The notes under the pieces were generated by a model. That model ran no database searches. It worked only from the letters and a program-made list of their open reading frames with translations, and had not been told where the DNA came from. A stretch of 35,436 bases of DNA, taken from Desulfobulbaceae bacterium (GTDB lineage: Bacteria; Desulfobacterota; Desulfobulbia; Desulfobulbales; Desulfobulbaceae). Of this stretch, positions 5,675 through 13,614 are shown in pieces (position 1 is the first letter of the stretch; every line of letters begins with the position of its first letter). The stretch covers positions 1 through 35,436 of the forward strand of contig JALVAI010000088.1 of assembly GCA_027011235.1 (NCBI GenBank), given 5' to 3'. The position numbers and the translations under genes are program-made.

Positions 5675-7270
5675 ATGAAACATTTGAAAAAAGCATTTTG
5701 TATTGCGGTCCTCGGACTTTTTGCTGCCGGCTCGGCCTTTGCCACCACCGAGCAGTCAAAAAATACCCAGGACGCGGCAGTCAAGGCAATTAATGTGAAA
5801 TGCATTAACTGCCATCTAAAAGAAAACAATTCCCTGGTCCAGCAATGGAAACATTCACCCCATGCTGCCGCCCAGGACGGACAGATCGGCTGTTACAACT
5901 GTCATGCAGCGGCCAAAGGCGATGAGCTTGGCTATCAACATGAGGGGGCCTTTATCAAGACCATCCTGTCGCCACTGGACTGTAAGTTCTGTCATGAGCG
6001 GGAAGTAAAAGAGATGGTCAACTCCCATCATGCCACCGCCGGGGAGATCATGGCGTCTCTGGACAATGTCATCGGTGAGGTGATCTGTTCCATGCCTGGT
6101 TCCAAGGCCGATGCCGTCAACGGCTGCTGGCAGTGTCACGGAGGTATCATTAAAATCCAGAAGGACAAGAATGGTAAACCGCTCCATCGCGAGACAGGCG
6201 CGGTTATGATCGATCCCATGACCTGGCCCAACACCGGTATCGGCCGGATCAACCCGGACGGTTCCAAGGGCTCCTGCATGGCCTGCCATTCCAAGCATTC
6301 CTTCCGCTCTTCCGTGTCCCGGCAGCCGGAAAACTGTGGCAAATGTCATCTTGGCCCCGATCATCCGCAGAAAGAGATCTATGAAGAGTCCAAGCATGGT
6401 ATTGCCTATTACTCGGCCGTGCGTACGGCAGGGGCCAACGGGATGAATATCCTGAAAAACGGGACCTGGGTACTGGGCAAGGATTACTACACTGCGCCCA
6501 CCTGTTCCACCTGCCATATGGGTGCCTATGTCAAGCTGGATGGTGGTATTGCCCAGAATACCCATAATGTCGGCGACCGTATTTCCTGGACGCTGCGGCC
6601 GAAAGTTTCCGTCAAGTTGAACCGGGCAATATTTGCCGACGGTACGGTCACCGATATTCCCGGTGATATTGCGCCCCAGGTTGGGCAGAAGGCAACCTTT
6701 AAGACCTATGTTGTCCAGGACGGCAAGTTTAAGAAGGTCAAGGCGGAAAAACAGGTCGTCAAGGTTCTGTCGTGGGAAGACCGCCGCAACAATATGAAGG
6801 GAGTGTGCAAGTCCTGTCACGGATTGCAGCAGGTGGAAAATTTCTACAAGCAGTTTGACTCCCTGGTTGTGACCTATAATGAAAAATTTGCCAAGCCGAC
6901 CAAAAAGCTGTACGGCATGGCCAAAAAGGACGGTCTGGTCAAGGGTTCCCCCTTCCATTCACCACTGGGATGGACCTGGTTTGAGATCTGGCACCATGAG
7001 GGTCGTCGTACCCGCCACGGTGCTGCCATGGGTGGACCGGATTATACCCATTGGCATGGACTCTATGAGGTTGCCAGACATTTTTACTATGAGTTTATCC
7101 CTGAGCTGATGAAACTGGCCAAGGAACACAACATGACCGCCAAGTATGAAAAGGCCGTCAACGAGATCCTTGCCCGGCCCGAGCATCAGTGGTATAAACA
7201 GGGCTTTGGTGAGGCAACCATGTCTGCCATCAAGGCTGAGCAATCCGAACGTTACGGAGAAAAGAAGTAA
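5675..7270 (+). CDS. hao: Octaheme c-type cytochrome of the hydroxylamine oxidoreductase family
   Basis: Secreted, 531 residues. It has a Sec signal peptide (residues 1-23, cleaved after AFA) and eight CxxCH motifs: CINCH, CYNCH, CKFCH, CWQCH, CMACH, CGKCH, CSTCH and CKSCH. Length, motif number and the conserved C-terminal block around HHEGRRTRHGA and GPDYTHWHG (about residues 437-461) match the HAO family, which includes hydroxylamine oxidoreductases, anammox hydrazine dehydrogenase and the reductive Hao proteins of Epsilonproteobacteria. In nitrifiers a tyrosine from the neighbouring subunit cross-links to the catalytic haem; whether Tyr at about 456 is that residue cannot be settled by eye. 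An anaerobic host and NrfBCD-like partners upstream suggest a reductive role on nitrite, NO or hydroxylamine. The ribosome-binding site AGGAGG lies 8 bases upstream, and a strong terminator follows. Confidence 0.87.
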   Translation: MKHLKKAFCIAVLGLFAAGSAFATTEQSKNTQDAAVKAINVKCINCHLKENNSLVQQWKHSPHAAAQDGQIGCYNCHAAAKGDELGYQHEGAFIKTILSPLDCKFCHEREVKEMVNSHHATAGEIMASLDNVIGEVICSMPGSKADAVNGCWQCHGGIIKIQKDKNGKPLHRETGAVMIDPMTWPNTGIGRINPDGSKGSCMACHSKHSFRSSVSRQPENCGKCHLGPDHPQKEIYEESKHGIAYYSAVRTAGANGMNILKNGTWVLGKDYYTAPTCSTCHMGAYVKLDGGIAQNTHNVGDRISWTLRPKVSVKLNRAIFADGTVTDIPGDIAPQVGQKATFKTYVVQDGKFKKVKAEKQVVKVLSWEDRRNNMKGVCKSCHGLQQVENFYKQFDSLVVTYNEKFAKPTKKLYGMAKKDGLVKGSPFHSPLGWTWFEIWHHEGRRTRHGAAMGGPDYTHWHGLYEVARHFYYEFIPELMKLAKEHNMTAKYEKAVNEILARPEHQWYKQGFGEATMSAIKAEQSERYGEKK

Positions 7271-7297
7271 CTGATTGGTTTTCCATTAACCGTTATC

Positions 7298-7331
7298 GCC
7301 CCGGTTCCCGGCATGGGAACCGGGGCTTTTT
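7298..7331 (+). terminator. Rho-independent terminator after the octaheme gene
   Basis: A perfect 12-bp stem, GCCCCGGTTCCC (7298-7309) with GGGAACCGGGGC (7315-7326), has a 5-base loop and is followed by TTTTT (7327-7331). It closes the 2871-7270 operon 28 bp after the stop codon. Confidence 0.93.
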
Positions 7332-7351
7332 ATTCAGGAGGATTCATACCC

Positions 7352-8011
7352 ATGATCGATTTACACCGGCGATCAGGCAGGGCCTGTGTGTCGTGCTGTT
7401 TGTTGTTTTTGTGTACACTGTTGCTGTCGTATCCCGTCATGGCCCAAAACGGAGAAGACCTGACCGCTGATGTTGCCCGGCTCAACCTGGGGCTGCACGG
7501 CTATGGTATTGGTCATAAGCTCACCCCAGCGCAGAAAAAAATTGCCCAGGCCCATCCGCAACCAGATGCCTATGCCGGAACCTATAAATTTGTTGACCAG
7601 GACATTGTAGTCGTGGTGGACGAGAAAACCGATACCGTGCTTGCTTTGTACAAACGGATCGTTAATGCGGACAGAAAACAGGTAAAAAAGATGGTGGCCG
7701 CCCTGATGGACAGGTTTGGCCTGCCAACCACCATGGCCCATGACAAGATCATCTACTGGGCATATAACCGGCATGGGGCAGTTTCGGAAGATGATTTTGA
7801 ACGGGCAAAAAAAAGTAAACAGATTCCAGGGATTGGTATTATCGCTACCGTAAAGCTTAACTCGGAGATAGAAATTATACCCGATACGGAGAAAAAGAAG
7901 GAAAACGAGACAACGTCTGAAACGGAGGCAACCAAACAGCCGGCAACCGGCACCATCTATTTTATCATCACTTCCGATCCCCTGGTCCAGGCCTTTCTCA
8001 AAGGAGATTAA
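7352..8011 (+). CDS. Secreted protein of unknown function
   Basis: I do not recognise this 219-residue family. The start is taken at ATG 7352 because AGGAGG lies 10 bases before it; upstream in-frame codons fall inside the terminator of the preceding operon. Residues 1-31 form a signal peptide with a Cys-Cys-Leu-rich core, cleaved near VMA-QNG. It is not a lipobox, because the cysteines sit inside the hydrophobic core. The mature part holds an alpha/beta-looking region (about 35-170) with the segment YKFVDQDIVVVVDEKTDTV, then a charged Lys/Glu/Thr-rich linker (about 180-205) and a short hydrophobic C-terminal strand. It lies just after the octaheme gene but beyond a strong terminator, so it is not clearly part of that unit. 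Confidence 0.7.
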   Translation: MIDLHRRSGRACVSCCLLFLCTLLLSYPVMAQNGEDLTADVARLNLGLHGYGIGHKLTPAQKKIAQAHPQPDAYAGTYKFVDQDIVVVVDEKTDTVLALYKRIVNADRKQVKKMVAALMDRFGLPTTMAHDKIIYWAYNRHGAVSEDDFERAKKSKQIPGIGIIATVKLNSEIEIIPDTEKKKENETTSETEATKQPATGTIYFIITSDPLVQAFLKGD

Positions 8012-8071
8012 GCCAAAAAATCGTTGCAAAACAATGTATTGGCGGGGATTTTCTGCGAAAAATACTCCGGT

Positions 8072-8100
8072 TTGACTTTTTTCTCCCGGTCGGCTATATT
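8072..8100 (+). promoter_or_regulatory. Sigma-70 type promoter for purA
   Basis: TTGACT (8072-8077), a 17-bp spacer, then TATATT (8095-8100): two near-consensus hexamers at the optimal distance. The predicted start near 8107 gives purA a leader of about 124 bases. Confidence 0.75.
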
Positions 8101-8114
8101 TTTCCGGTTCTGAT

Positions 8115-8155
8115 GGCTGCTGTCTTCCCTGCGGGGAGGCCAGATCAGCCTTTTT
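8115..8155 (+). terminator. Terminator-like hairpin in the purA leader
   Basis: GGCTG (8115-8119) pairs with CAGCC (8146-8150), with an inner CTTCCC/GGGGAG stem, and TTTTT follows at 8151-8155. It begins only about 10 bases after the predicted purA transcription start, so it may act as an attenuator. Alternatively it terminates transcripts from the secreted-protein gene upstream. Confidence 0.5.
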
Positions 8156-8230
8156 CATTTGTGCATGGTTTGCAATGGGTTGTCTTGGACCTGCCGACCA
8201 TGTACCCAACGAATTCATGAGGAGATTGCC

Positions 8231-9538
8231 ATGGCCAGCGTGGTGGTGGTTGGTACCCAGTGGGGTGATGAGGGAAAAGGGAAGGTCGTTGATCTGCTGA
8301 CAAATTATGCCGACTGTATTGTCCGTTTTCAGGGTGGGAACAATGCCGGCCATACCCTGGTGGTGGATGGGGAAAAATATATTTTTCACATTATCCCCTC
8401 GGGCATCCTGTACCAGGAAAAGACCTGCATGATCGGCAATGGCGTCATCATTGATCCGGGAGTACTTTTGCAGGAAATGGATGAGCTCAGGGAAAAGGGG
8501 CTGCCCGTGACCCCGGAACGGCTCATGATCAGCGAGAATGCCCATCTTATCATGCCCTATCACAAGATGCTCGACCATGCCCGGGAGGCCTCTCTGGCCA
8601 AGGGCAAGAAAATCGGCACCACCGGCCGCGGCATCGGCCCCTGTTACATGGACAAGGTGGGGCGTGTCGGAATCAAGGCTGGAGACTTCCTAGACTGGGG
8701 ACAACTTGTTGATAAATTGCAGGCCAATATCGAGGAAAAGAATTTTTACCTGACCAAACAGTATAATTCCGAACCTGCCTCTTTTGATGAGATAAAAAAT
8801 CAGTTTGAGCAGTATGCCGATGCACTATCTCCGTTTATCGGCAATGTTTCCGTTGCCCTTGATACGGCCCGCAAGGCCGGGAAGAATGTTCTTTTTGAGG
8901 GCGCTCAGGGAACCCAGCTTGATATCGATCACGGCACCTATCCCTTTGTGACTTCATCCAATACCATTGCCGGTAATGCCTGCATAGGTTCCGGTTTTGG
9001 TCCGGCCCATATCGATGAGGTGATTGGTATTCTCAAGGCGTATACCACCCGGGTCGGGGAAGGTCCTTTTCCGACCGAGCTGCCCGAGGGCGATCCCATA
9101 GGTGACGAACTGCAGAGAAAGGGCGGAGAGTTCGGTGCCACCACCGGCCGCCGCCGTCGCTGCGGCTGGCTGGATATGGTAGTGGCCTCGGATGCCGTTC
9201 GCCTGAACGGGTTGACCGGGCTGGCCATCACCAAGCTCGATGTTCTTTCCGGACAGAAAAAGCTCAATATTGCCCGTAAATACATGGTTGACGATGAAGA
9301 GTTCACCTGCATGCCCGGCAATATTCGGAAAACGATAAAGGCAAGGCCGGTTTATGAAGAGGTTGCAGGCTGGAACGAGGATATCAGCGCTGTCCGGTCC
9401 TACGAAGACCTGCCGCAAGAGGCCAGGGATTATGTCAGCCGTATTGAAGATATTGCAGGCGTTGCCCCGATTATCGTCTCTGTTGGTCCGGACCGGGAAG
9501 AGACCCTGCTGCTGCGCAATCCCTTTGAGCGGTCCTGA
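8231..9538 (+). CDS. purA: Adenylosuccinate synthetase
   Basis: Catalyses GTP-dependent condensation of IMP with aspartate, the first committed step to AMP. The 435-residue protein has the N-terminal GTP/IMP loop GTQWGDEGKGK, then VRFQGGNNAGHT, the TTGRGIGPCYMDK block, FEGAQGTQLDIDHGTYP, and the C-terminal TTGRRRRCGWLD segment, all diagnostic for PurA. I chose ATG 8231 rather than the longer reading from 8159 because AGGAG precedes it and the conserved N-terminus begins there; the upstream 24 codons lie within the leader. A good sigma-70 promoter sits at 8072-8100. It heads a long same-strand series of housekeeping genes. Confidence 0.97.
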   Translation: MASVVVVGTQWGDEGKGKVVDLLTNYADCIVRFQGGNNAGHTLVVDGEKYIFHIIPSGILYQEKTCMIGNGVIIDPGVLLQEMDELREKGLPVTPERLMISENAHLIMPYHKMLDHAREASLAKGKKIGTTGRGIGPCYMDKVGRVGIKAGDFLDWGQLVDKLQANIEEKNFYLTKQYNSEPASFDEIKNQFEQYADALSPFIGNVSVALDTARKAGKNVLFEGAQGTQLDIDHGTYPFVTSSNTIAGNACIGSGFGPAHIDEVIGILKAYTTRVGEGPFPTELPEGDPIGDELQRKGGEFGATTGRRRRCGWLDMVVASDAVRLNGLTGLAITKLDVLSGQKKLNIARKYMVDDEEFTCMPGNIRKTIKARPVYEEVAGWNEDISAVRSYEDLPQEARDYVSRIEDIAGVAPIIVSVGPDREETLLLRNPFERS

Positions 9539-9668
9539 AACCAGGTGTGTGGCCGGACTTGCCAATTCAAGGAAAATGATTACAGAATAAGAATATCCGG
9601 CACTGGTAGCCCGGCGGATGCAATTCCGGCCTGGTCGCCTGCGCCAACAATTTCTGGAGTATAAAAAT

Positions 9669-9944
9669 ATGGCCCGTATAACTGTCGAAGATTGCCTGGA
9701 AGCCATTGGGAACCACAATCGATTTGCACTCATTCATCTGGCGGTCGAACGAATACGCCAGCATCGGGAAGGGGAACCCTTTCTGGTCTCCGGTAAAAAC
9801 AGGGAAATTGTTATGACACTGCGTGAAATTGCCGCCGGCAAGGTCACCTTTGACAACATTTTTCAACTGCCTGAAGAAAGGAAAATCCAGGAGGCCGAGC
9901 ATGCCGCGGCCCAGGAGAGCGACGCAGCAGCTGAATCTGCCTGA
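9669..9944 (+). CDS. rpoZ: DNA-directed RNA polymerase omega subunit
   Basis: Small RNA polymerase subunit that assists assembly of beta-prime and, in many bacteria, forms part of a ppGpp-binding site. The 91 residues begin MARITVEDCL, and the conserved segments NRFALIHLAVERIRQ and NREIVMTLREIAAGKV follow, matching omega. The chosen ATG has GGAG 11 bases upstream; in-frame codons before it lack such a site. The tail after residue 75 is Ala/Glu-rich and variable, as is usual. It lies 130 bp after purA. A dksA homologue is encoded two kilobases downstream, so two partners of the stringent response are close together. Confidence 0.93.
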   Translation: MARITVEDCLEAIGNHNRFALIHLAVERIRQHREGEPFLVSGKNREIVMTLREIAAGKVTFDNIFQLPEERKIQEAEHAAAQESDAAAESA

Positions 9945-10037
9945 GAAGCACCAGTGATGTGCGGAAATTTTCTGGTTCTACTTCCGTTGAGAAGAATGGT
10001 GTCCAGGTTCTTTGCGGAAAATCCCAAGCGGTAGGTT

Positions 10038-11195
10038 ATGAAGAAGTGTTATTATGAAATTCTTGGTGTCTCCCGGGATGCCGACGGCGATGTGATAAAA
10101 AAATCGTATCGCAAGCTGGCAATGAAGTATCATCCGGATCGCAATCCGGGAGATGCCGAAGCCGAGGCCTGTTTTAAAGAGGCGGCCGAGGCCTATGAGG
10201 TGTTAAGCGATCCTCAGAAGAGACAGCTTTACGATACCTATGGCCATGAGGGTCTGAAAAATACCGGTTATCATGGTCCTGGATCCAGCGAAGATATATT
10301 TTCCCATATGAGTGATATCTTCGGTGATCTGTTTGGGTTCGGGGGCCGGAGACAGCGGGACCCCAATGGTCCGGTCCCTGGTGATGACCTTCGTTATGAT
10401 CTTGAAATAACGTTTATGGAAGCCGTACACGGGGTGGAACGGGAGATCGAGATCACAAAAAGAGAAACCTGCTGGACCTGCGAAGGTTCAGGTGCCCGTC
10501 CCGGTCATCGACCCCAGACCTGTCCCAGTTGCGGCGGTCGCGGCCAGGTAATACGTTCACAGGGATTTTTCCAGGTCAGCTCTACCTGTCCGCAATGCCA
10601 TGGCAGTGGCCGGGTTGTTACCGATCCCTGTGCGGATTGCAACGGGTCGGGCCTGGTCAATCGTACCAAAAAGGTCAACCTGAAGATTCCCGCCGGTGTG
10701 GACAGTGGTTCCAGGATGCGTCTTTCCGGTGAAGGAGAAGGCGGCCGCCGGGGCGGACCGTCTGGAGACCTGTATATTGTCATTCATGTTGATGCCCATG
10801 ATTTTTTCCAGCGGGACGGTCAGACCATTTATCTCAAGTATCCCCTGTCAATGGTTCGGGCCGCTTTGGGCTGCGAGATAGAAGTCCCCACCATTGACGG
10901 CTCCACAACGTTGAAGATTCCGGAGGGCACCCAGTCTGGACAACATTTCACCATACGGGGCCAAGGTGTTGTCAGTCTGCGGGGCCGCAGGCGTGGCGAT
11001 ATGATTGTCGAGGTCCAGGTACAGACTCCGACCGGTCTGAACAAGAGGCAACGGGAACTGCTTCGCGAGTTTGATGAACAGTGTCGTGAACAGGAAGAGG
11101 AAGGATTTTTTGCCCGTCTTTTACACGGACACCTTGGCAGGCACAAGGGCAAGCATGCCGAGACAGACAAAAAAGAAAAGGTCCGTGGAGACTGA
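10038..11195 (+). CDS. dnaJ: Chaperone protein DnaJ (type I)
   Basis: Co-chaperone that stimulates the ATPase of DnaK. The 385-residue protein has the full type I layout: a J domain (residues 1-70) with the YHPD motif and DRNPGD; a Gly/Phe-rich segment near SDIFGDLFGFGG; and a zinc-binding region with four CxxCxGxG repeats (CWTCEGSG, CPSCGGRG, CPQCHGSG, CADCNGSG). After these come the two beta-rich C-terminal substrate-binding domains (about 215-350). The basic tail (GRHKGKHAETDKK) is longer than usual. Neither grpE nor dnaK is adjacent. moaC begins 3 bp after its stop. Confidence 0.95.
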   Translation: MKKCYYEILGVSRDADGDVIKKSYRKLAMKYHPDRNPGDAEAEACFKEAAEAYEVLSDPQKRQLYDTYGHEGLKNTGYHGPGSSEDIFSHMSDIFGDLFGFGGRRQRDPNGPVPGDDLRYDLEITFMEAVHGVEREIEITKRETCWTCEGSGARPGHRPQTCPSCGGRGQVIRSQGFFQVSSTCPQCHGSGRVVTDPCADCNGSGLVNRTKKVNLKIPAGVDSGSRMRLSGEGEGGRRGGPSGDLYIVIHVDAHDFFQRDGQTIYLKYPLSMVRAALGCEIEVPTIDGSTTLKIPEGTQSGQHFTIRGQGVVSLRGRRRGDMIVEVQVQTPTGLNKRQRELLREFDEQCREQEEEGFFARLLHGHLGRHKGKHAETDKKEKVRGD

Positions 11196-11198
11196 TTC

Positions 11199-11684
11199 AT
11201 GAACGAGCAAGCCGGCTTTACCCATTTTGACAGTTCAGGCAATGCCAGGATGGTCGATGTCAGCGCCAAGAATGAAACTGTTCGCCGGGCCACTGCCGCC
11301 GGCAGGATAACAATGTCGGCGCAGGCGTATACCATGGTCCGGGCCGGTTCAATAAAAAAAGGCGATGTGCTTGGCGTTGCCCGTATCGCTGGTATCATGG
11401 CGGCCAAAAAGGTGGACCAGTTGATCCCCCTTTGCCATCCTCTAACCATTACCGGCATAGATATCCTCTTTGATTTTGTTGACGAGGAAAAGAGCATTGA
11501 AATCAAGGCTACGGCTGGAATCACCGGTAAAACCGGGGTGGAAATGGAGGCGTTGACCGCTGTTTCGGTTGCGGCCCTGACCATCTATGACATGTGCAAG
11601 GCCGTTGACAAGACCATGGTCATATCCGATATTCGTCTGCTCAGGAAAAGCGGTGGCAAGAGCGGGGAATTTGTGCGAAAATAG
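11199..11684 (+). CDS. moaC: Cyclic pyranopterin monophosphate synthase
   Basis: MoaC acts after MoaA to form the pterin ring of molybdenum cofactor from the 3',8-cyclo-GTP intermediate. The 161-residue length is typical. Diagnostic segments are MVDVSAKNETVRRATAAG at the N-terminus, KKVDQLIPLCHPL in the middle, and TGKTGVEMEALTAVSVAALTIYDMCKA toward the end, which includes the conserved catalytic Lys, His and Asp residues. It begins 3 bp after dnaJ, an operon link without obvious functional logic. In this window molybdopterin is needed by the formate dehydrogenase at 32393, and mobB (29835) is a second cofactor gene. Confidence 0.96.
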   Translation: MNEQAGFTHFDSSGNARMVDVSAKNETVRRATAAGRITMSAQAYTMVRAGSIKKGDVLGVARIAGIMAAKKVDQLIPLCHPLTITGIDILFDFVDEEKSIEIKATAGITGKTGVEMEALTAVSVAALTIYDMCKAVDKTMVISDIRLLRKSGGKSGEFVRK

Positions 11685-11805
11685 CCCATTACGAGGTGTA
11701 TTTTTCAGGTTGGGATTGAAATATCATCCATAATCTTGAATGATTGCCGGATGGATGGTTGGCCAGGAAGGTAGGGATTACAGGAAAAGAAGACCGGAGA
11801 CGGTT

Positions 11806-12168
11806 ATGAAGGATAATGAGCTGAAAAAACTCAGGCAGCAGCTTGAGGAGATGAAAAAAGACATCTATGCCGATGTCGAAGAGACCCTGTCCGAAATGAA
11901 CGCCCAGTCCGGGAATATTCCTGATCCCAATGATCGGGCTACCGTGGAGTCGGACCGCAGTTTTGAACTTCGCCTCAGGGGGCGTGAGCGAAAACTTTTG
12001 GAAAAGATCGATGAGGCATTGGCGCGCATCAAAAGCGGCACCTATGGAATCTGTCAGGAATGCGGAGAGAAAATATCCATCAAGCGCCTGGAGGCCCGGC
12101 CGGTGGCGGAACTCTGCATAGAGTGCAAGACCTTGCAGGAAAAGCAGGAAAAGGAACAGGGCCGGTAA
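11806..12168 (+). CDS. dksA: DksA/TraR-family RNA polymerase-binding transcription factor
   Basis: Binds in the RNA polymerase secondary channel and, with ppGpp, adjusts transcription of rRNA and amino-acid genes. The 120-residue protein begins with a coiled-coil arm; the loop DPNDRA (about residues 39-44) fits the DxxDxA tip motif needed for DksA activity. A C4 zinc finger, CQEC with CIEC 17 residues later, lies near the C-terminus. I start at ATG 11806, with GGAGA a few bases upstream; a longer in-frame reading from 11740 adds a segment unlike the family. It is separated from moaC by 121 bp and from galT by 6 bp. Confidence 0.92.
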   Translation: MKDNELKKLRQQLEEMKKDIYADVEETLSEMNAQSGNIPDPNDRATVESDRSFELRLRGRERKLLEKIDEALARIKSGTYGICQECGEKISIKRLEARPVAELCIECKTLQEKQEKEQGR

Positions 12169-12174
12169 TCGTAT

Positions 12175-13176
12175 ATGCCTGAATTACGGAAAGACCCAAT
12201 CCTTGGCCGCTGGATTATTATTGCCCGGGAACGGGGAAAGCGGCCCACGGATTTTATAATTGAAGATGTCGAGACCAAGGGTGGTTTCTGTCCGCTCTGT
12301 CCCGGCAATGAAAAAACCACGCCACCCGAAGTCCTTGTCTATGGACGCGAACCGGGCATGCCGCCCAATTCCTCAAGCTGGCGCCTTCGCGTCGTTCCCA
12401 ATAAATATCCGGCCCTGGTCATTGAAGGAGACCTCGACAAACAGGGAGAAGGCCTCTACGACCGGATGAACGGTATCGGCGCCCATGAGGTCATAGTGGA
12501 AAGTCCGAGCCATGACGACCGATTTGCCTACCTGCCCCATGAACAGATGATCCTTACCTTCAGGGCCTTTCAGGAGCGCATTCGCGATCTTGCCAAAGAC
12601 CCCCGTTTTCGCTATGTCATGGTGTTCAAGAATTTCGGCAAGGCTGCCGGCGCCTCTCTTGAGCATTCCCATTCCCAGCTTGTGGCCCTGCCGGTGGTGC
12701 CGCGCATGGTGGTGTCCGAGCTTGACGGCAGTCTCTCCTATTTCAAATATAAAGATCGATGTATTTTTTGCGATATAATCCGCCAGGAAATGCAGCAGAA
12801 TGTCCGTCTTGTCTGCGAGAATGATGAATTTGTCACCCTGACGCCGTTTGCGCCCAGAACGCCCTTTGAAATGTGGATCATGCCCCGGCGCCATGACTCT
12901 TCCTATATCGAACAGGCCGATCACACCCTGTCCTCTCTGACTGATATTTTTTCAGAGACCCTGCGCAGGCTTGATGCCTGTATCCCCGGTATACCATATA
13001 ATTTTGTTCTCCATACCCAACCGCTCAGGTCCAGTCCGCTTGAGCATTACCACTGGCACTTTGAAATTGTTCCCAAGGTCACCAGTATTGCCGGCTTTGA
13101 GTGGGGATCCGGGTTTTATATCAATCCAATGCCCCCAGAAGATGCCTGCCGGTATCTACGGGAGGTGGAACTGTAG
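12175..13176 (+). CDS. galT: Galactose-1-phosphate uridylyltransferase family protein
   Basis: HIT-superfamily nucleotidyltransferase that, in true GalT, exchanges UMP between UDP-glucose and galactose-1-phosphate through a uridylyl-histidine. The 333 residues show RKDPILGRWIIIARERGKRP at the N-terminus, a zinc-site CPLC near residue 41, the active-site triad motif as HSHSQ (His164, His166, Gln168; most GalTs have HPHGQ), a second CIFC pair, and the C-terminal HYHWHFEIVP block. The Ser substitutions around the catalytic His are seen in the bacterial subgroup that also includes ADP-glucose phosphorylase-like enzymes, so the true sugar nucleotide is open. It starts 6 bp after dksA and ends 9 bp before a receiver gene. 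Confidence 0.85.
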   Translation: MPELRKDPILGRWIIIARERGKRPTDFIIEDVETKGGFCPLCPGNEKTTPPEVLVYGREPGMPPNSSSWRLRVVPNKYPALVIEGDLDKQGEGLYDRMNGIGAHEVIVESPSHDDRFAYLPHEQMILTFRAFQERIRDLAKDPRFRYVMVFKNFGKAAGASLEHSHSQLVALPVVPRMVVSELDGSLSYFKYKDRCIFCDIIRQEMQQNVRLVCENDEFVTLTPFAPRTPFEMWIMPRRHDSSYIEQADHTLSSLTDIFSETLRRLDACIPGIPYNFVLHTQPLRSSPLEHYHWHFEIVPKVTSIAGFEWGSGFYINPMPPEDACRYLREVEL

Positions 13177-13185
13177 GAGGAACCC

Positions 13186-13545
13186 ATGGCTGAAAAAAAA
13201 ATACTCCTGGTCGATGATGAAGAGGGTATCCAGCTCTTATATCGGGAAGAATTCGAGGATGAAGGATTTTCCGTTACCTCTGCCTATAATGGAGAAGAGG
13301 CGCTTAAACTGTTCAGGGAGGACCCGCCTGACCTTGTTATTCTTGATATAAATATGCCTGGCATGAACGGTATCGAGGTGCTGCGGCAGATGAAGGAGAT
13401 GAAGCCCGATCTGCCGGTGATACTCAGCTCCGCCTACCAGGAGTACAAGCAGGATTTCGGTACCTGGGCCTCGGAAGAGTATATCGTCAAGTCCGCCAAT
13501 ATGGATGAACTGAAAGCGGCGGTCCATAAATATCTTGATGATTGA
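13186..13545 (+). CDS. Stand-alone CheY-like response regulator
   Basis: A single receiver domain of 119 residues with no output domain. The acidic pair (VDDEEG), the phosphoacceptor Asp in VILDINMPGMNG (about residue 53), the Ser pair near VILSSA and the conserved Lys in YIVKSAN are all present, so it should be phosphorylatable. No kinase is adjacent; the nearest, the hybrid kinase at 20317, has its own receiver. A ribosome-binding site GTAGGAGG precedes the ATG. It sits 9 bp after galT in the housekeeping run. Its target could be a protein partner, as for CheY or Spo0F, but nothing here shows which. Confidence 0.88.
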   Translation: MAEKKILLVDDEEGIQLLYREEFEDEGFSVTSAYNGEEALKLFREDPPDLVILDINMPGMNGIEVLRQMKEMKPDLPVILSSAYQEYKQDFGTWASEEYIVKSANMDELKAAVHKYLDD

Positions 13546-13614
13546 CCGCAAGGTCCCATCACCAGCAGCCCTGATGTCTACGCTGTGAGTTTTCCACCCT
13601 GCCCCTGTTGACCG

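Noticed and set aside
5855..6958. Long minus-strand ORF (367 codons) opposite the octaheme gene
   Set aside because: It is a shadow of the coding strand: the plus-strand frame has eight haem motifs and a signal peptide, while the antisense frame shows no family signature.
7373..8578. Minus-strand ORF (401 codons) spanning the secreted-protein gene and the start of purA
   Set aside because: It overlaps the well-supported purA and its promoter, and its product has no recognisable feature.
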